Positions 8,694 through 17,342 of a DNA stretch of 64,000 nucleotides are shown in pieces. The notes beneath the pieces are model-generated. The model was not told where the DNA came from. It worked only from the letters and a program-made list of their open reading frames with translations, and searched no databases. The position numbers were made by a program, and so were the translations under genes. Source of the stretch: Caulifigura coniformis (GTDB lineage Bacteria; Planctomycetota; Planctomycetia; Planctomycetales; Planctomycetaceae); assembly GCF_007745175.1 (NCBI RefSeq), contig NZ_CP036271.1:1211634-1275633 (forward strand), read 5' to 3'. Numbering within the stretch: the first letter of the stretch is position 1; each line of letters starts with the position of its first letter.

Positions 8694-10119
8694 GGTGACG
8701 GTCAACGTCCGGGGGGCCATCCAGACGGCAGGCGTCTTCGCGCAGCGGTGTGGACTTGCCGGCGCGCTGGCGCTGCTGCTGCTCGCGCCGGGGTGCGCCA
8801 GTCACGCCGACCGCATTGCAGCGACGCAGGGACACTACTTCCGTGGCGACCTGCCCGCCGCGCGCACCGAGCTTGACCTGTTGCTGAAGAAGCCGAAGCG
8901 GGACGCCGATGCTCTGCTCCTCGACCAGGCGATGGTGGAGCTCTCCTCGGGGCGGCCCAAGGAGGCGGAGCGCCTTCTGCGGACGGTTCGCGACCATTTC
9001 GATCACCTCGAGCAGAAGGACCTGGCCGAGGGGGCAACGTCGATGCTCACCGACGACACCCGGCTGGCCTACTCTGGCGAGGACCACGAGAAAGTTCTGG
9101 TGCGAGCCTTTCTTGCGCTTTCCAATCTGATGGCGGATGGCGGCGACGCGGAGGCGTACTCGCTGCAGGTGAACGCCAAGCAGAAGGAACTGATCGAACG
9201 GGCCGGTGGACTGGAAGCCCACCCGGAACTGGCCGCGACGCAGGTTGCCCTCGGGCCCTACCTGCGGGCGATGCTGCAGGAGGAATCGCGGGTGAATGCG
9301 GATGAAGTGGTTCGCAACCGTGCGATGGTGGCTTCCTGGCAGCCCGAGTTCAGGGACGCGCAGGTCGACCTCGCCCGGGCGGAAACCACGGCGCCGTGCG
9401 CTCCAGGGCATGGCGTGATCTACGTCTTTGCGCTCGTGGGCCGGGGGCCCGCCAAGCAGGAACGCCTCGAGATTCCGACGCAGGCGGCGCTGCTCGTGGC
9501 CGACCGGATTGTCAGTGCGGTGGGCAAGCACAACCTTCCGCCGACGATCGCGCCGATCCGGATCCCCGTCGTCGTGCGGCAGAACAACCGGATTGATCGA
9601 CTTCAGGTGGCCATCGACGACCAGCCAAAGGGGGATACAGCCACGCTCGTCGACGTCGGCATGCTCGCGGAGACTCATTTCCAGGCCAAGGCGCCGGAGA
9701 TCATCGGAAGGGCCGTTGCTCGGCGCGTCCTGAAGAAGGCCGCGGTTTACGCCGCGAAGGAAGCGACGGGAGCGAATACGGCTCCCGGGATCGATATCGC
9801 CCTGACCCTGGCGGGCATTGCGTGGGAAGCCACTGAGGCGCCTGACACGCGCTGCTGGAGTCTACTTCCAGATCGAATTCAGGTGCTGCGGATCGAGGCG
9901 CCGGCAGGGGAACACTACATCACGCTGACTCCGGCCGACAGTTACGGGCGGTTTGGCTACTCGGCCTTGTCACGGGTGACCGTGTCTGAAGGCCGAAACA
10001 CGAGCGTGCTGGTCAACTTCCCGGACTCGCATCTCGTGGGGGAAGTTTTGACGAGCGACTGGTCCGTCCAGCGGCCGGCGATCGAACCAGCAGCGGCCCA
10101 GCAGGTGGAACTTCCCTGA
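8683..10119 (+). CDS. COG3014-family lipoprotein
   Basis: This 478-residue protein has an N-terminal hydrophobic segment ending LALLLLAPGCASHADR, a lipobox with the +1 Cys. TPR-like text follows (GDLPAARTELDLLLKK, SSGRPKEAERLLRTVRDHFDH), then EDHEKVLVRAFLALSNLM. That block and HGVIYVFALVGRGPAK are typical of COG3014 lipoproteins. The start codon lies inside the last codons of the LpoB-like gene, so expression is probably coupled. It likely acts as an outer-envelope scaffold partner of the LpoB-like protein. The family role is not established. The longer frame back to 8599 is rejected because the signal peptide would be buried. Confidence 0.8.
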   Translation: MEHKVTVNVRGAIQTAGVFAQRCGLAGALALLLLAPGCASHADRIAATQGHYFRGDLPAARTELDLLLKKPKRDADALLLDQAMVELSSGRPKEAERLLRTVRDHFDHLEQKDLAEGATSMLTDDTRLAYSGEDHEKVLVRAFLALSNLMADGGDAEAYSLQVNAKQKELIERAGGLEAHPELAATQVALGPYLRAMLQEESRVNADEVVRNRAMVASWQPEFRDAQVDLARAETTAPCAPGHGVIYVFALVGRGPAKQERLEIPTQAALLVADRIVSAVGKHNLPPTIAPIRIPVVVRQNNRIDRLQVAIDDQPKGDTATLVDVGMLAETHFQAKAPEIIGRAVARRVLKKAAVYAAKEATGANTAPGIDIALTLAGIAWEATEAPDTRCWSLLPDRIQVLRIEAPAGEHYITLTPADSYGRFGYSALSRVTVSEGRNTSVLVNFPDSHLVGEVLTSDWSVQRPAIEPAAAQQVELP

Positions 10120-10347
10120 GGGCGAACCCTGCGGAAATCGGCTGTGTCGGGGTGAGAGCAGAAAAATGCAGGAAGTCGGCGGTCAGCGGCGCTTGACAGT
10201 GATTGCCACCGGCCGGTAGCGTTCGCCTTCCGATGTGACGTCGCCCAAGGGCGGCGTTTCTTCGTCTGTGAGCGGCCAGCCGTTTCACATGCCTGTCGGA
10301 TTCGTTTGAGAAACGCCTGGCGGTTGGACGATTAATCGGTGTCCCAG

Positions 10348-10420
<73 letters not shown>

Positions 10421-10426
10421 CTCACG

Positions 10427-10462
10427 AAAAGCCCGCGTTTCCCTGGGAATCGCGGGCTTTTT
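10427..10462 (+). terminator. Rho-independent terminator of tRNA-Ala
   Basis: An inverted repeat GCCCGCG (10431-10437) / CGCGGGC (10451-10457) is flanked by AAAA on the left and a run of five T on the right. It is a textbook intrinsic terminator 6 bases after the tRNA. Confidence 0.9.
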
Positions 10463-10504
10463 CGTTGGACGGCTTCAGTGCCGGAATATCCAGATTCTAC
10501 AGAT

Positions 10505-10548
10505 TCTGTGCCCAATTGGCACCCATTCTGTGCCAATCTGTGCCAGCG
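10505..10548. repeat. Cluster of GTGCCAA half-sites (candidate recombinase/arm sites)
   Basis: Four copies of a GTGCC(C/A)A half-site occur in about 40 bases, three direct and one inverted. ATTGGCAC (10515-10522) and GTGCCAAT (10530-10537) form a perfect 8-bp inverted repeat around a 7-base spacer, the geometry of a tyrosine-recombinase core or paired arm sites. It lies 95 bases beyond the tRNA 3' end. The rest of the 10463-10870 gap holds no convincing gene. A related double site (TGTGCCAAACTGTGCCAAG) is at 23591-23609. The att role is inferred. Confidence 0.5.
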
Positions 10549-10870
10549 ACTTCTCTGAATAATGTCTCCCTCAGCCCGCAAGAAAGCTGGCGACTCGCAA
10601 GCCGTGACGAAGAGTTCGGTACAGCAGCAGTTACTGCCATCCTGGCAGTGAGCGATTCTTGCGAGCTTGCTGCCGCTCCCGAAATGCGGAGACAGATCTG
10701 CTGATGCGGATGGGCTTTAGGCGCACCCTCGACGGCCGCTTTTTCGAAGGCGCAAAAGTTGCAAAGGCGGCACCTCGCCACGACACAGGGCAGAGGGCGG
10801 CACGCCGACTTCGGGAGCGTGCTTTGACTAGGTCTAATCTCGCGGCGGCAAAGGAGGTCCGCAGGAAATC

Positions 10871-12031
10871 TTGACGGCCCGGATCGTTCAAATGGGGCAC
10901 GTGCGTCCAGCGATTCGCCAAGCTTTTCCGCGGTCAGGCGACATTCAATTCTCTACGGAGAGGGAGCTTGTGAGCGACTTCCAGCGATACATGCATCTGC
11001 AGGCAGGGCGTGCCTATCGAATCGGCGCTGCGTTTGATTCTTTTATCGACACGCAGATCGGGATCGGCGCCGGCACGAGGGAGCGGGCGTCGGCCAGCCA
11101 TTCCGCCCTTCGGGGCTATCTTCGGGGCCTTGCGCAGGAGAATGAGGGCTTTCCGAGGATCTTGCGGGACACTGACCGGGATTTCCTCGGAGGGTCGTTT
11201 GCCCGCCACACGAAAATCTGGCCGCTGAACGATATCGACGTCTATCTGCCGATCGACGGGACTGGGCTCGTGTACTCGCAGGGAGGCTTCCAGGCTCCTT
11301 ACACCGTTCTGACAGACGAAGTGCTTGATACAAACCCGCTGGCCGTCGACCGTGATCGGTGGTGGGACGGCGGATACCTCTCCTCCGCGAAGCTCATCAA
11401 CGGCTTCGCCGAAGCACTGCGATCGAACTATCCTGTAACAACGCGCGTGCGGCGTGTGGGCGAAGCAGTGATGGTGACGTTATCGAATGACTTAGGATTC
11501 GATGTCGTCCCATGCTTTAGCCTGAAACCGCACGCTGCTTACGAAGACCCGTTCTATCTCATTCCGGACGGGAGTAACGGTTGGATCAAGACCAATCCAA
11601 GACTCGATCAGCAACTGTCGGACGAGCTTCATCGGAAGAACAATCGTAGCCTCCGACGCGCCGTAAAGCTGTTCAAGTGGTGGTCGAATGAGTTCGTCGG
11701 GGGACGCATCGAGTCCTATTACGCTGAGCTCGCGATCATGCGTGCGTTTGAACTTCAGAACAGGCTCGGAACGACTATCACCTCGGTTTCGGTAGGTACA
11801 TGCGTTGCGTTCCAAGCAGTGCGTGACGCGGTTCGGGCAGGCGACCTTCCTCCGATTCTGAATGGGTCGCCGGCTGTGGAGTCTGGTGCTCTCACGACGA
11901 CCGACCTGACCCGCATCAATCAAGCAGTCGCAAACGGCGACCGCGCGATTCGGCACGAGCAAGCGGATCAAATCGAAGAGGCATTCGAGGCGTGGCGAGC
12001 CGTTTTTGGGCACGAGTTTCCGACTGCCTAA
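10871..12031 (+). CDS. CD-NTase (SMODS-type second-messenger nucleotidyltransferase)
   Basis: This 386-residue protein has the nucleotidyltransferase signature GGSFARHTKIWPLNDIDVYL (residues ~107-125): Gly-Ser followed by the metal-binding pair Asp121/Asp123. The third acidic residue is at Asp211 (GFDVVPC). It fits the CD-NTase/SMODS family, which makes cyclic di- or trinucleotides in CBASS anti-phage immunity. Directly downstream is an S-4TM predicted pore protein, the effector class often paired with such synthases (family knowledge). A strong AAGGAGGT at 10851-10858 favours the TTG start at 10871; ATG at 10892 is the alternative. Clade and product nucleotide cannot be assigned by eye. Confidence 0.88.
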   Translation: MTARIVQMGHVRPAIRQAFPRSGDIQFSTERELVSDFQRYMHLQAGRAYRIGAAFDSFIDTQIGIGAGTRERASASHSALRGYLRGLAQENEGFPRILRDTDRDFLGGSFARHTKIWPLNDIDVYLPIDGTGLVYSQGGFQAPYTVLTDEVLDTNPLAVDRDRWWDGGYLSSAKLINGFAEALRSNYPVTTRVRRVGEAVMVTLSNDLGFDVVPCFSLKPHAAYEDPFYLIPDGSNGWIKTNPRLDQQLSDELHRKNNRSLRRAVKLFKWWSNEFVGGRIESYYAELAIMRAFELQNRLGTTITSVSVGTCVAFQAVRDAVRAGDLPPILNGSPAVESGALTTTDLTRINQAVANGDRAIRHEQADQIEEAFEAWRAVFGHEFPTA

Positions 12032-12085
12032 GCGGGGCGTGGGCAGATTCCAGGGCCAAGCAGACACGCTCCCATCGAGCACTCA

Positions 12086-13045
12086 ATGACTAACGCTATC
12101 CCGCGGCGGCAAAACGAACTCGTATATCTGGTTCGAGCCCATCGAGAAGCCGACCGCCAGGCTAAATACACGGCGATTGCGCAGATCACGCTCTCATTCG
12201 TCTCAGCCATTCTCGGGCCATCCTTGGCATGGCTCGTATCGCGTAACTATCCCGCATACGGGCCGTCAGCAAAAGCCTGGGCCGGCCTGATCGCCATCGC
12301 CACCATTGCAGTCGATGTTGTTTTTCTCGAACCGCGTGTTAAGCGATTTCGCGAGTTGAAGGCGCGCCTCCAGGATCAGTTCGACACAGCAGTTTACGAT
12401 CTACCATGGAACGGGGTGAAAGCTGGCCGTCCTGTTGATGCTGGCGAAATTACCGCTCTCGCGGATCGCCATAAGGCAGCGTTTCCGGACGACAAGCCGT
12501 TTCTGGACTGGTACCCGGCCAGCGTGGGCGAAGTGCCCATGAGCTACGCCCGGCTCCTCTGTCAGAAATCCAGCATGAGGTGGGACTCATCTTTGAGAGA
12601 TCTGTTTTGCCTGATCTACTCCGTCCTTCTCGCGTTGCTCGTGGGCATCGGCTTCGTGTTCGCCATGGCTGCCCATTACGACATGCAAGCCTTAGTTTTG
12701 TCTGTGTTGATGCCAGTGCTTCCCGCCGCTCTGCAGATCTGGCGGGAGCGGCAGAAGAACACCGAGGCAGGCGAGGATATGGATCGTGCGTCTCAGAAGG
12801 TGGAGGCGCTTCTTGACGGACTGCTCGCTGGCTCGCTGACGGACGACGAAGCAAAGCATCAGTCAAGGCTTCTTCAGGACGAGCTCTTTGATCGACGACG
12901 CCGGGCGCCTTCGATTCCAGAAAGGCTCTACCAGTACAAGCGCGACGAAGACGAAAAGAAGATGAAGGTTGCGGCTCTCGAAAGAGTCAATCAGATGAAA
13001 CAGAAGCTCGGGCTTCCTACGGGCAATACTGTGAGTGGGAGTTGA
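12086..13045 (+). CDS. S-4TM family putative pore-forming CBASS effector
   Basis: This 319-residue protein has four predicted membrane helices in two hairpins: ITLSFVSAILGPSLAWLV and AWAGLIAIATIAVDVVFL early, then FCLIYSVLLALLVGIGFVFAM and ALVLSVLMPVLPAALQIW in the middle. A long charged helical tail follows (MDRASQKVEALLDGLLAGSL...). The N-terminal text RRQNELVYLVRAHREADRQAKY and this layout match the S-4TM family, predicted effectors that permeabilise the inner membrane when a CD-NTase product is sensed. It lies 54 bases after the synthase and one base before the next gene, so it is in the same operon. No ligand-binding domain is obvious, as is usual for the family. Confidence 0.82.
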   Translation: MTNAIPRRQNELVYLVRAHREADRQAKYTAIAQITLSFVSAILGPSLAWLVSRNYPAYGPSAKAWAGLIAIATIAVDVVFLEPRVKRFRELKARLQDQFDTAVYDLPWNGVKAGRPVDAGEITALADRHKAAFPDDKPFLDWYPASVGEVPMSYARLLCQKSSMRWDSSLRDLFCLIYSVLLALLVGIGFVFAMAAHYDMQALVLSVLMPVLPAALQIWRERQKNTEAGEDMDRASQKVEALLDGLLAGSLTDDEAKHQSRLLQDELFDRRRRAPSIPERLYQYKRDEDEKKMKVAALERVNQMKQKLGLPTGNTVSGS

Positions 13046-13046
13046 G

Positions 13047-13565
13047 ATGGGACTGACCCTGAATCAGATTCGGAGCTTGGCTGCGATTGTCCGGAAAGGA
13101 ATCGAAGCCAAGGGGGCGGACTTTTTTAAGTGGATCGATCCGCCAAAGATTGAGGGTCAGCGGATTACTCAACCAACGAGCAAAGATGGAGCCCCCGTTG
13201 CTCGCGAGCTTTCCTTGGGTGAGGCATTCGCGGTTTTCGATCGAAAGCTGAACACGGTCTATTGTGAGCGCTTCGTCCTTGCGATCTGCACGGCAATCGC
13301 TGCGGCGAACGCCGGAAAAGATGTCGCGCTTTTACAATTTCAGAAGGAGCCCCATGCGCCATTCGACGCCACGGGTTGGGTGGTTCTGGCAATCGACGGA
13401 CATCCTGTTTTTCACATCTCGCCCGCCGACCTTCCGCTTAACACGGTGAACGACGAGGGATTAGTTACGGTCGTCGAAGAGGGAACGGAAACGGCACACA
13501 AATACGCTTGGAAGAACACCACCAAAGTTGACGAATTCGGAATGCTGTTGGACATGTTGCTCTGA
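13047..13565 (+). CDS. Unknown protein in the CD-NTase/S-4TM operon
   Basis: This 172-residue soluble protein begins MGLTLNQIRSLAAIVRKG, has a helical N-terminal third, then an alternating strand pattern (KDVALLQFQK, GWVVLAIDGHPVFHIS, EGLVTVVEEG) suggestive of an alpha/beta domain. I do not recognise the family. The ATG lies one base after the stop of the S-4TM gene, so it is almost certainly translated from the same message and may be a regulator, a third CBASS component or a specificity factor. An in-frame GTG at 13035 would overlap the previous gene. It ends 70 bases before the convergent Cap3 gene. Confidence 0.65.
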   Translation: MGLTLNQIRSLAAIVRKGIEAKGADFFKWIDPPKIEGQRITQPTSKDGAPVARELSLGEAFAVFDRKLNTVYCERFVLAICTAIAAANAGKDVALLQFQKEPHAPFDATGWVVLAIDGHPVFHISPADLPLNTVNDEGLVTVVEEGTETAHKYAWKNTTKVDEFGMLLDMLL

Positions 13566-13635
13566 ATCGTTTTGACGTCGTGTCGACCACGCTGCCCCTT
13601 ACAAGTGTGCGCCAGCGGTGGTGACGGTCAGCGCC

Positions 13636-14106
13636 CTACGAATACGGATGGAGCACGTGCGTGCGTTCGGAATCGCTCACGCTGACCAACAGACCGTCGG
13701 GGAACTCGGCCAAGCCGACAATCACAAGCAAGAATCCGTTGAGTCCATGTGTCGATTTTCGAAAGCATTCCTGAATGCTGCGTTGATCGAGTGGTGATGG
13801 GTTCGGCACCGATTCAGGATGAGTATGCCAATCACCGACGAAAACGCGTCCTCGCGTTTGCTGGTCAGCGATCTCGCTCGCCTCGGCAGCTCGATTCGGA
13901 ACATATGACACCCGAGTGCGACGATCGGATCGTCGCGGCCCGGTTGCCTCGACAATAGTCAGAACCAGGCCCGCTGTGGTGGCGAAGAGCTGTCCTCCCG
14001 CTTCGCGGTGATACCAGCGCGTCTGTCGATGGCGATGGAAATGCGCGAGCACCTCTGGTGCGAAGCAGATTGACTGCCCTGAGCTGCCGATCGGGTAACT
14101 AAGCAT
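13636..14106 (-). CDS. cap3: Cap3-like JAMM (Mov34/MPN) isopeptidase
   Basis: This 156-residue protein has a full JAMM zinc motif: Glu35 (HREAGGQLF), the HTH pair at His94/His96 in GDWHTHPES, and Ser104/Asp107 in NPSPLD. In type II CBASS Cap3 removes Cap2-conjugated CD-NTase from its targets, reversing synthase priming. The start is set at 14106 because ATGCTTAG overlaps the Cap2 stop, a coupling arrangement; the longer frame to 14187 would overlap the zinc-ribbon part of Cap2. It is the last gene of the three-gene minus-strand operon. Confidence 0.88.
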   Translation of the reverse strand: MLSYPIGSSGQSICFAPEVLAHFHRHRQTRWYHREAGGQLFATTAGLVLTIVEATGPRRSDRRTRVSYVPNRAAEASEIADQQTRGRVFVGDWHTHPESVPNPSPLDQRSIQECFRKSTHGLNGFLLVIVGLAEFPDGLLVSVSDSERTHVLHPYS

Positions 14107-15901
14107 CGGGCTTCTTGCCACATATTGGACAGTCGCTTGCCGTTTCCCAATTCCTCTGCAGTTGTCGACTGCCAAGCACGCTTCCACCAGTCAGCTCTGC
14201 CCACTGCTCGGTCCACTGGCCGCCGGTAGCAATGAGGAGTCGTTCGGCGCCTGACCAAACTCGATGTGTTGATCTCTCCGGTGCCTCCAGGAGGCAATCC
14301 AGCGCAAATTCGGCGATCGTGGCACAAACATGCGCAAGTTCGATCGGTCCATACGGTTGAAAGTCTGCGCCACAAGCAGGTTCACGTCGGATTGTTGCGC
14401 CTTCGGGCCATCGGGCCACGGGAAACAATACTCTGCCATTTCGCGAGAATCCGCACTGGAAACAACCGCCTTCGGGGCGAATTACCACTGCGTGACCCGC
14501 GCAGCAATAGGCTTCCGTCCAGCCATACAGAATTGGCACATCGGGTATCTCTTCTGAGTGCCAGGTATTCAGTTGGCATTCAGACGACCAATCGCCCATC
14601 GTGCTGACGATTAGATTGCAGTGTGCGAGGGTTCCCGCTGACGCCCTGACCACCCCCTGCCATGACTCCCGCCGCGCCTCGATTTGGCGGATGTGTGGGA
14701 ATCTCTTCCCGAGTTGTCGTGCGATCGACTCGGCCTTGCTCAGTTCAACGAACTCAGCGCCAAGAACATGGCGTCCAACATTGGACCAGGTCAGGCGTTC
14801 GGGGTCCACGAGCAAAAGGCTTCCCACGCCAGCGGACGCAAGGAGTTCTGCGACTTGTCCTCCGACTGAGCCGCATCCCAATACCGCCACGTGTGCCTTT
14901 TGGAGCACCATCTGGCGAGAATCCTGATCACGGCCGTGAACCCACGCCGCATCAGCGCGGTCAACAGTCCGTGGAACCACACGGCCATTGAGAGTCCGAT
15001 TCGCCATCAGGGCCTTTGGAACTTTCCCTTTGCGAAATCCCTTTTCAATCGATTGATTTCCGAATTTAGAAGTGTTGCGAGAGATCGAGACGCCGATGAA
15101 GCCAATTCCGCTGGTGGACTCCGCACCGAATATCACGAGAAACTCGCCGCCGTCCGTACCTTGATGGCCGTCGAGCATCTGAAACAAGTCTGTTTTGTTT
15201 TGAGCTGCGAGCTCCTTCAACTTGGCAATTGAATCTGGGAACTCTGCTGGAACCGGCGGATTGTTGAGCCATATCAGCCCTGCCCGCTCGATCACCATTT
15301 GTTTCTGAGTGATGTCGGGGAACCTTGCCCGCAACCATTGATCTATCCCCTGCGGACTGTCGGCGATGAGAGAAAACTGCTGTCCGCGCCAGACGTGGAC
15401 CTGGCGACTTGGAGGTCCCGGCACAGCGACGCTGAAGATCGGCCCAGCCTTGTGATCGCAGATGTGATCCCAGTACGAGCGGAACTCGTTCCTGAAATCA
15501 GCGTCTCCGCCGTTCGTGATCAATCTTTCAATTAGCTCCGTGGCACGCCCGAGTTCATCCAGGGCCGCTTCTTCGGGCAAAGACGGATCGACCGTCCAGG
15601 AGTTGGGACGTAGACAAAGCAGCCCGTCCTTTTCCACATGTGGCCAGGTCAGGAACGGCGGTGCATCATCAAGCGCAATCCGAGAAAACACCCACGGGGC
15701 GTTTTCGGGAATGAGCAGTCGCAGGCGACGAGTACGGTCGGAGAATTGAATTCGAAATTCCCAACCCGCGATGAATTTTTCACCGCGATATCGTGCTAAT
15801 TCGTGCCACTCCAGCTTCCTGCCCGAGATGCCGGCAGCTGCGAAACGCTCGGCGATCCGACGAACCGCCTGATCGGGCGGGAATCCGTCACCCTCAGGCA
15901 T
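14099..15901 (-). CDS. cap2: Cap2-like E2-E1 fusion (CD-NTase conjugating enzyme)
   Basis: This 600-residue protein has an N-terminal E2-like fold with candidate catalytic Cys96 in KDGLLCLRPN. It ends in a ThiF/E1 adenylation domain with the ATP loop VLGCGSVGG (342-348), Asp in LLLVDPERLTWSN, and candidate E1 Cys442 in GDWSSECQLN. Cys pairs at GCFQCG and CPICGKKPDA form a zinc site. Cap2 transfers the C-terminus of the CD-NTase onto cell targets, boosting second-messenger output. The ATG at 15901 overlaps the synthase stop (ATGCCTGA), so translation is coupled; the longer frame to 15961 is unlikely. Confidence 0.9.
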   Translation of the reverse strand: MPEGDGFPPDQAVRRIAERFAAAGISGRKLEWHELARYRGEKFIAGWEFRIQFSDRTRRLRLLIPENAPWVFSRIALDDAPPFLTWPHVEKDGLLCLRPNSWTVDPSLPEEAALDELGRATELIERLITNGGDADFRNEFRSYWDHICDHKAGPIFSVAVPGPPSRQVHVWRGQQFSLIADSPQGIDQWLRARFPDITQKQMVIERAGLIWLNNPPVPAEFPDSIAKLKELAAQNKTDLFQMLDGHQGTDGGEFLVIFGAESTSGIGFIGVSISRNTSKFGNQSIEKGFRKGKVPKALMANRTLNGRVVPRTVDRADAAWVHGRDQDSRQMVLQKAHVAVLGCGSVGGQVAELLASAGVGSLLLVDPERLTWSNVGRHVLGAEFVELSKAESIARQLGKRFPHIRQIEARRESWQGVVRASAGTLAHCNLIVSTMGDWSSECQLNTWHSEEIPDVPILYGWTEAYCCAGHAVVIRPEGGCFQCGFSRNGRVLFPVARWPEGATIRREPACGADFQPYGPIELAHVCATIAEFALDCLLEAPERSTHRVWSGAERLLIATGGQWTEQWAELTGGSVLGSRQLQRNWETASDCPICGKKPDA

Positions 15902-16961
15902 AACGGCCGCCGCCGGCCTTATTGACTGCCACATGTGCGCCGGTCGCGATGTCGCGCACAAGTCCCGCAGTCAGCACTTGCTCGGCGCCGGCGGAAGAAG
16001 CCTTCTCCTTTTTTGGGTTCAAATCGGAGAAGTACGACGTGTCGTAGACGTCGTCCCAACACTTCCTCGCTTTGACCTGGGTGCAGTCGGATTCGAACAG
16101 CGGTTCGAGCCACCGGATCGCGTCGGACAACCGATCGCGGAAAAACTTGGCCTTTGAGTCGTCGGTGCCGTTCGTGACGGCCTCATTGGGTGTCACTGGG
16201 TTATTGATGACGAGACTACCGTTCAGGCGATCACGAATCGCCTTCATCGTGTCGTACACGGACGAATCTTCGCGGTCAGCGCTCTTCCGATACTGCTCCA
16301 CGACCAGAATGGTGATTCCGAAACCGCTGAGTGTCTGAGGTTTCCACGAGGATCTGCTCTTCGCGAATTTCTTGATCAGCCTGGTGATCCGCCTGAGCTG
16401 GCGGCCATTTACTTCGTCAGGGCTCTGTTTCTGGTTCTCATCGTCGAACCAAGCGGTGACATCGCGAGCATCTGATCGTTTCCACTCGCTCGAAGCCAAT
16501 TCGTAGTGAATGGACTCCTTTCCGGCCTCTTCAGTACTGACACGCCGATAGACCGGAACATCAACCTGATACCCTGCTCCGTACTGGACGCGAACGCAAT
16601 TGGTATGGAGTTTCGGCGGCGTCTTGAAGCTGCCGTCATCGAGAGCATCCCGCACCATCTGACGCGCTTCGAGAGCCGTCATCTCCCCTCCACGAGGTCC
16701 CTTCAGCTTGTCTTTCTCGAAGTACACCCCGTCATCGATGTCGTAGTCCTTCGCAGCGTCCTGAGTCATGGTCTTCATCGAATAAGACCCCTGACTGTTG
16801 AACTCTTTGGGTGCGGGCTTCTCCGCCTTTTCGAGCCCTTTCTTCAACCTGTCACGATTCGCGCCGCGCCGGTCACGCATCTCGTCTTGTTCAGGTTTCG
16901 CGAGAGTCACCTTCTCGTCGTGGTAGCCCAAGACGTCCGATGCACAATCAAACATTGCCAT
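15894..16961 (-). CDS. DncV-like CD-NTase (type II CBASS synthase)
   Basis: This 355-residue protein contains NSQGSYSMKTMTQDAAKDYDIDDGVYF (residues about 55-81, quoted as separate motifs: QGSY and DYDIDDGVYF) with metal ligands Asp74/Asp76 and a third Asp134 in GYQVDVPVYR. The GS-Y-K-T and D-I-D-D-G-V-Y layout is that of Vibrio DncV (clade A), which makes cyclic GMP-AMP; the actual product here is not known. A strong GGAGG precedes the ATG at 16961. Cap2 and Cap3 follow with overlapping codons. A CapV-type phospholipase or other effector, usual upstream of DncV, is absent from this operon. The C-terminus GGGRYA would be the Cap2 substrate. Confidence 0.9.
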   Translation of the reverse strand: MAMFDCASDVLGYHDEKVTLAKPEQDEMRDRRGANRDRLKKGLEKAEKPAPKEFNSQGSYSMKTMTQDAAKDYDIDDGVYFEKDKLKGPRGGEMTALEARQMVRDALDDGSFKTPPKLHTNCVRVQYGAGYQVDVPVYRRVSTEEAGKESIHYELASSEWKRSDARDVTAWFDDENQKQSPDEVNGRQLRRITRLIKKFAKSRSSWKPQTLSGFGITILVVEQYRKSADREDSSVYDTMKAIRDRLNGSLVINNPVTPNEAVTNGTDDSKAKFFRDRLSDAIRWLEPLFESDCTQVKARKCWDDVYDTSYFSDLNPKKEKASSAGAEQVLTAGLVRDIATGAHVAVNKAGGGRYA

Positions 16962-17342
16962 CTGGTTCCTCCGGTGAACACCAAACTGGTTGTTGGGCGA
17001 TTAGAGCATGCCCTGGCCCACGACCGGCGGTCGCGACGACAACAGCGGTTCGCAAGCGACGTGCCGCGCAACAACGGTTTCAACGCATGCGAGACCCATA
17101 GAATTGTACGCATTCGACCGGCGGAAGTTCGGTCTACCGCCAGAATGGCACGTGCGGGTGGCCGTAACAGGTAGCAGGAGCTGCCAATTCGGCGTGAGGA
17201 CGGCAAGCCGAACTCCTTTTTGTGACGAATATTGCTCATCAAGGCGCTGATATTAAGTCGGTTGATAGCACCGTAGATCACTGACCTCATCTGTTGAATG
17301 CCGCCTTCCTTCGAGGAGTTCGCTGAGCGCTGGGAATGTGGG

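Noticed and set aside
8482..9678. 398-residue minus-strand frame
   Set aside because: Shadow of the LpoB-like and COG3014 genes, rich in His and Arg.
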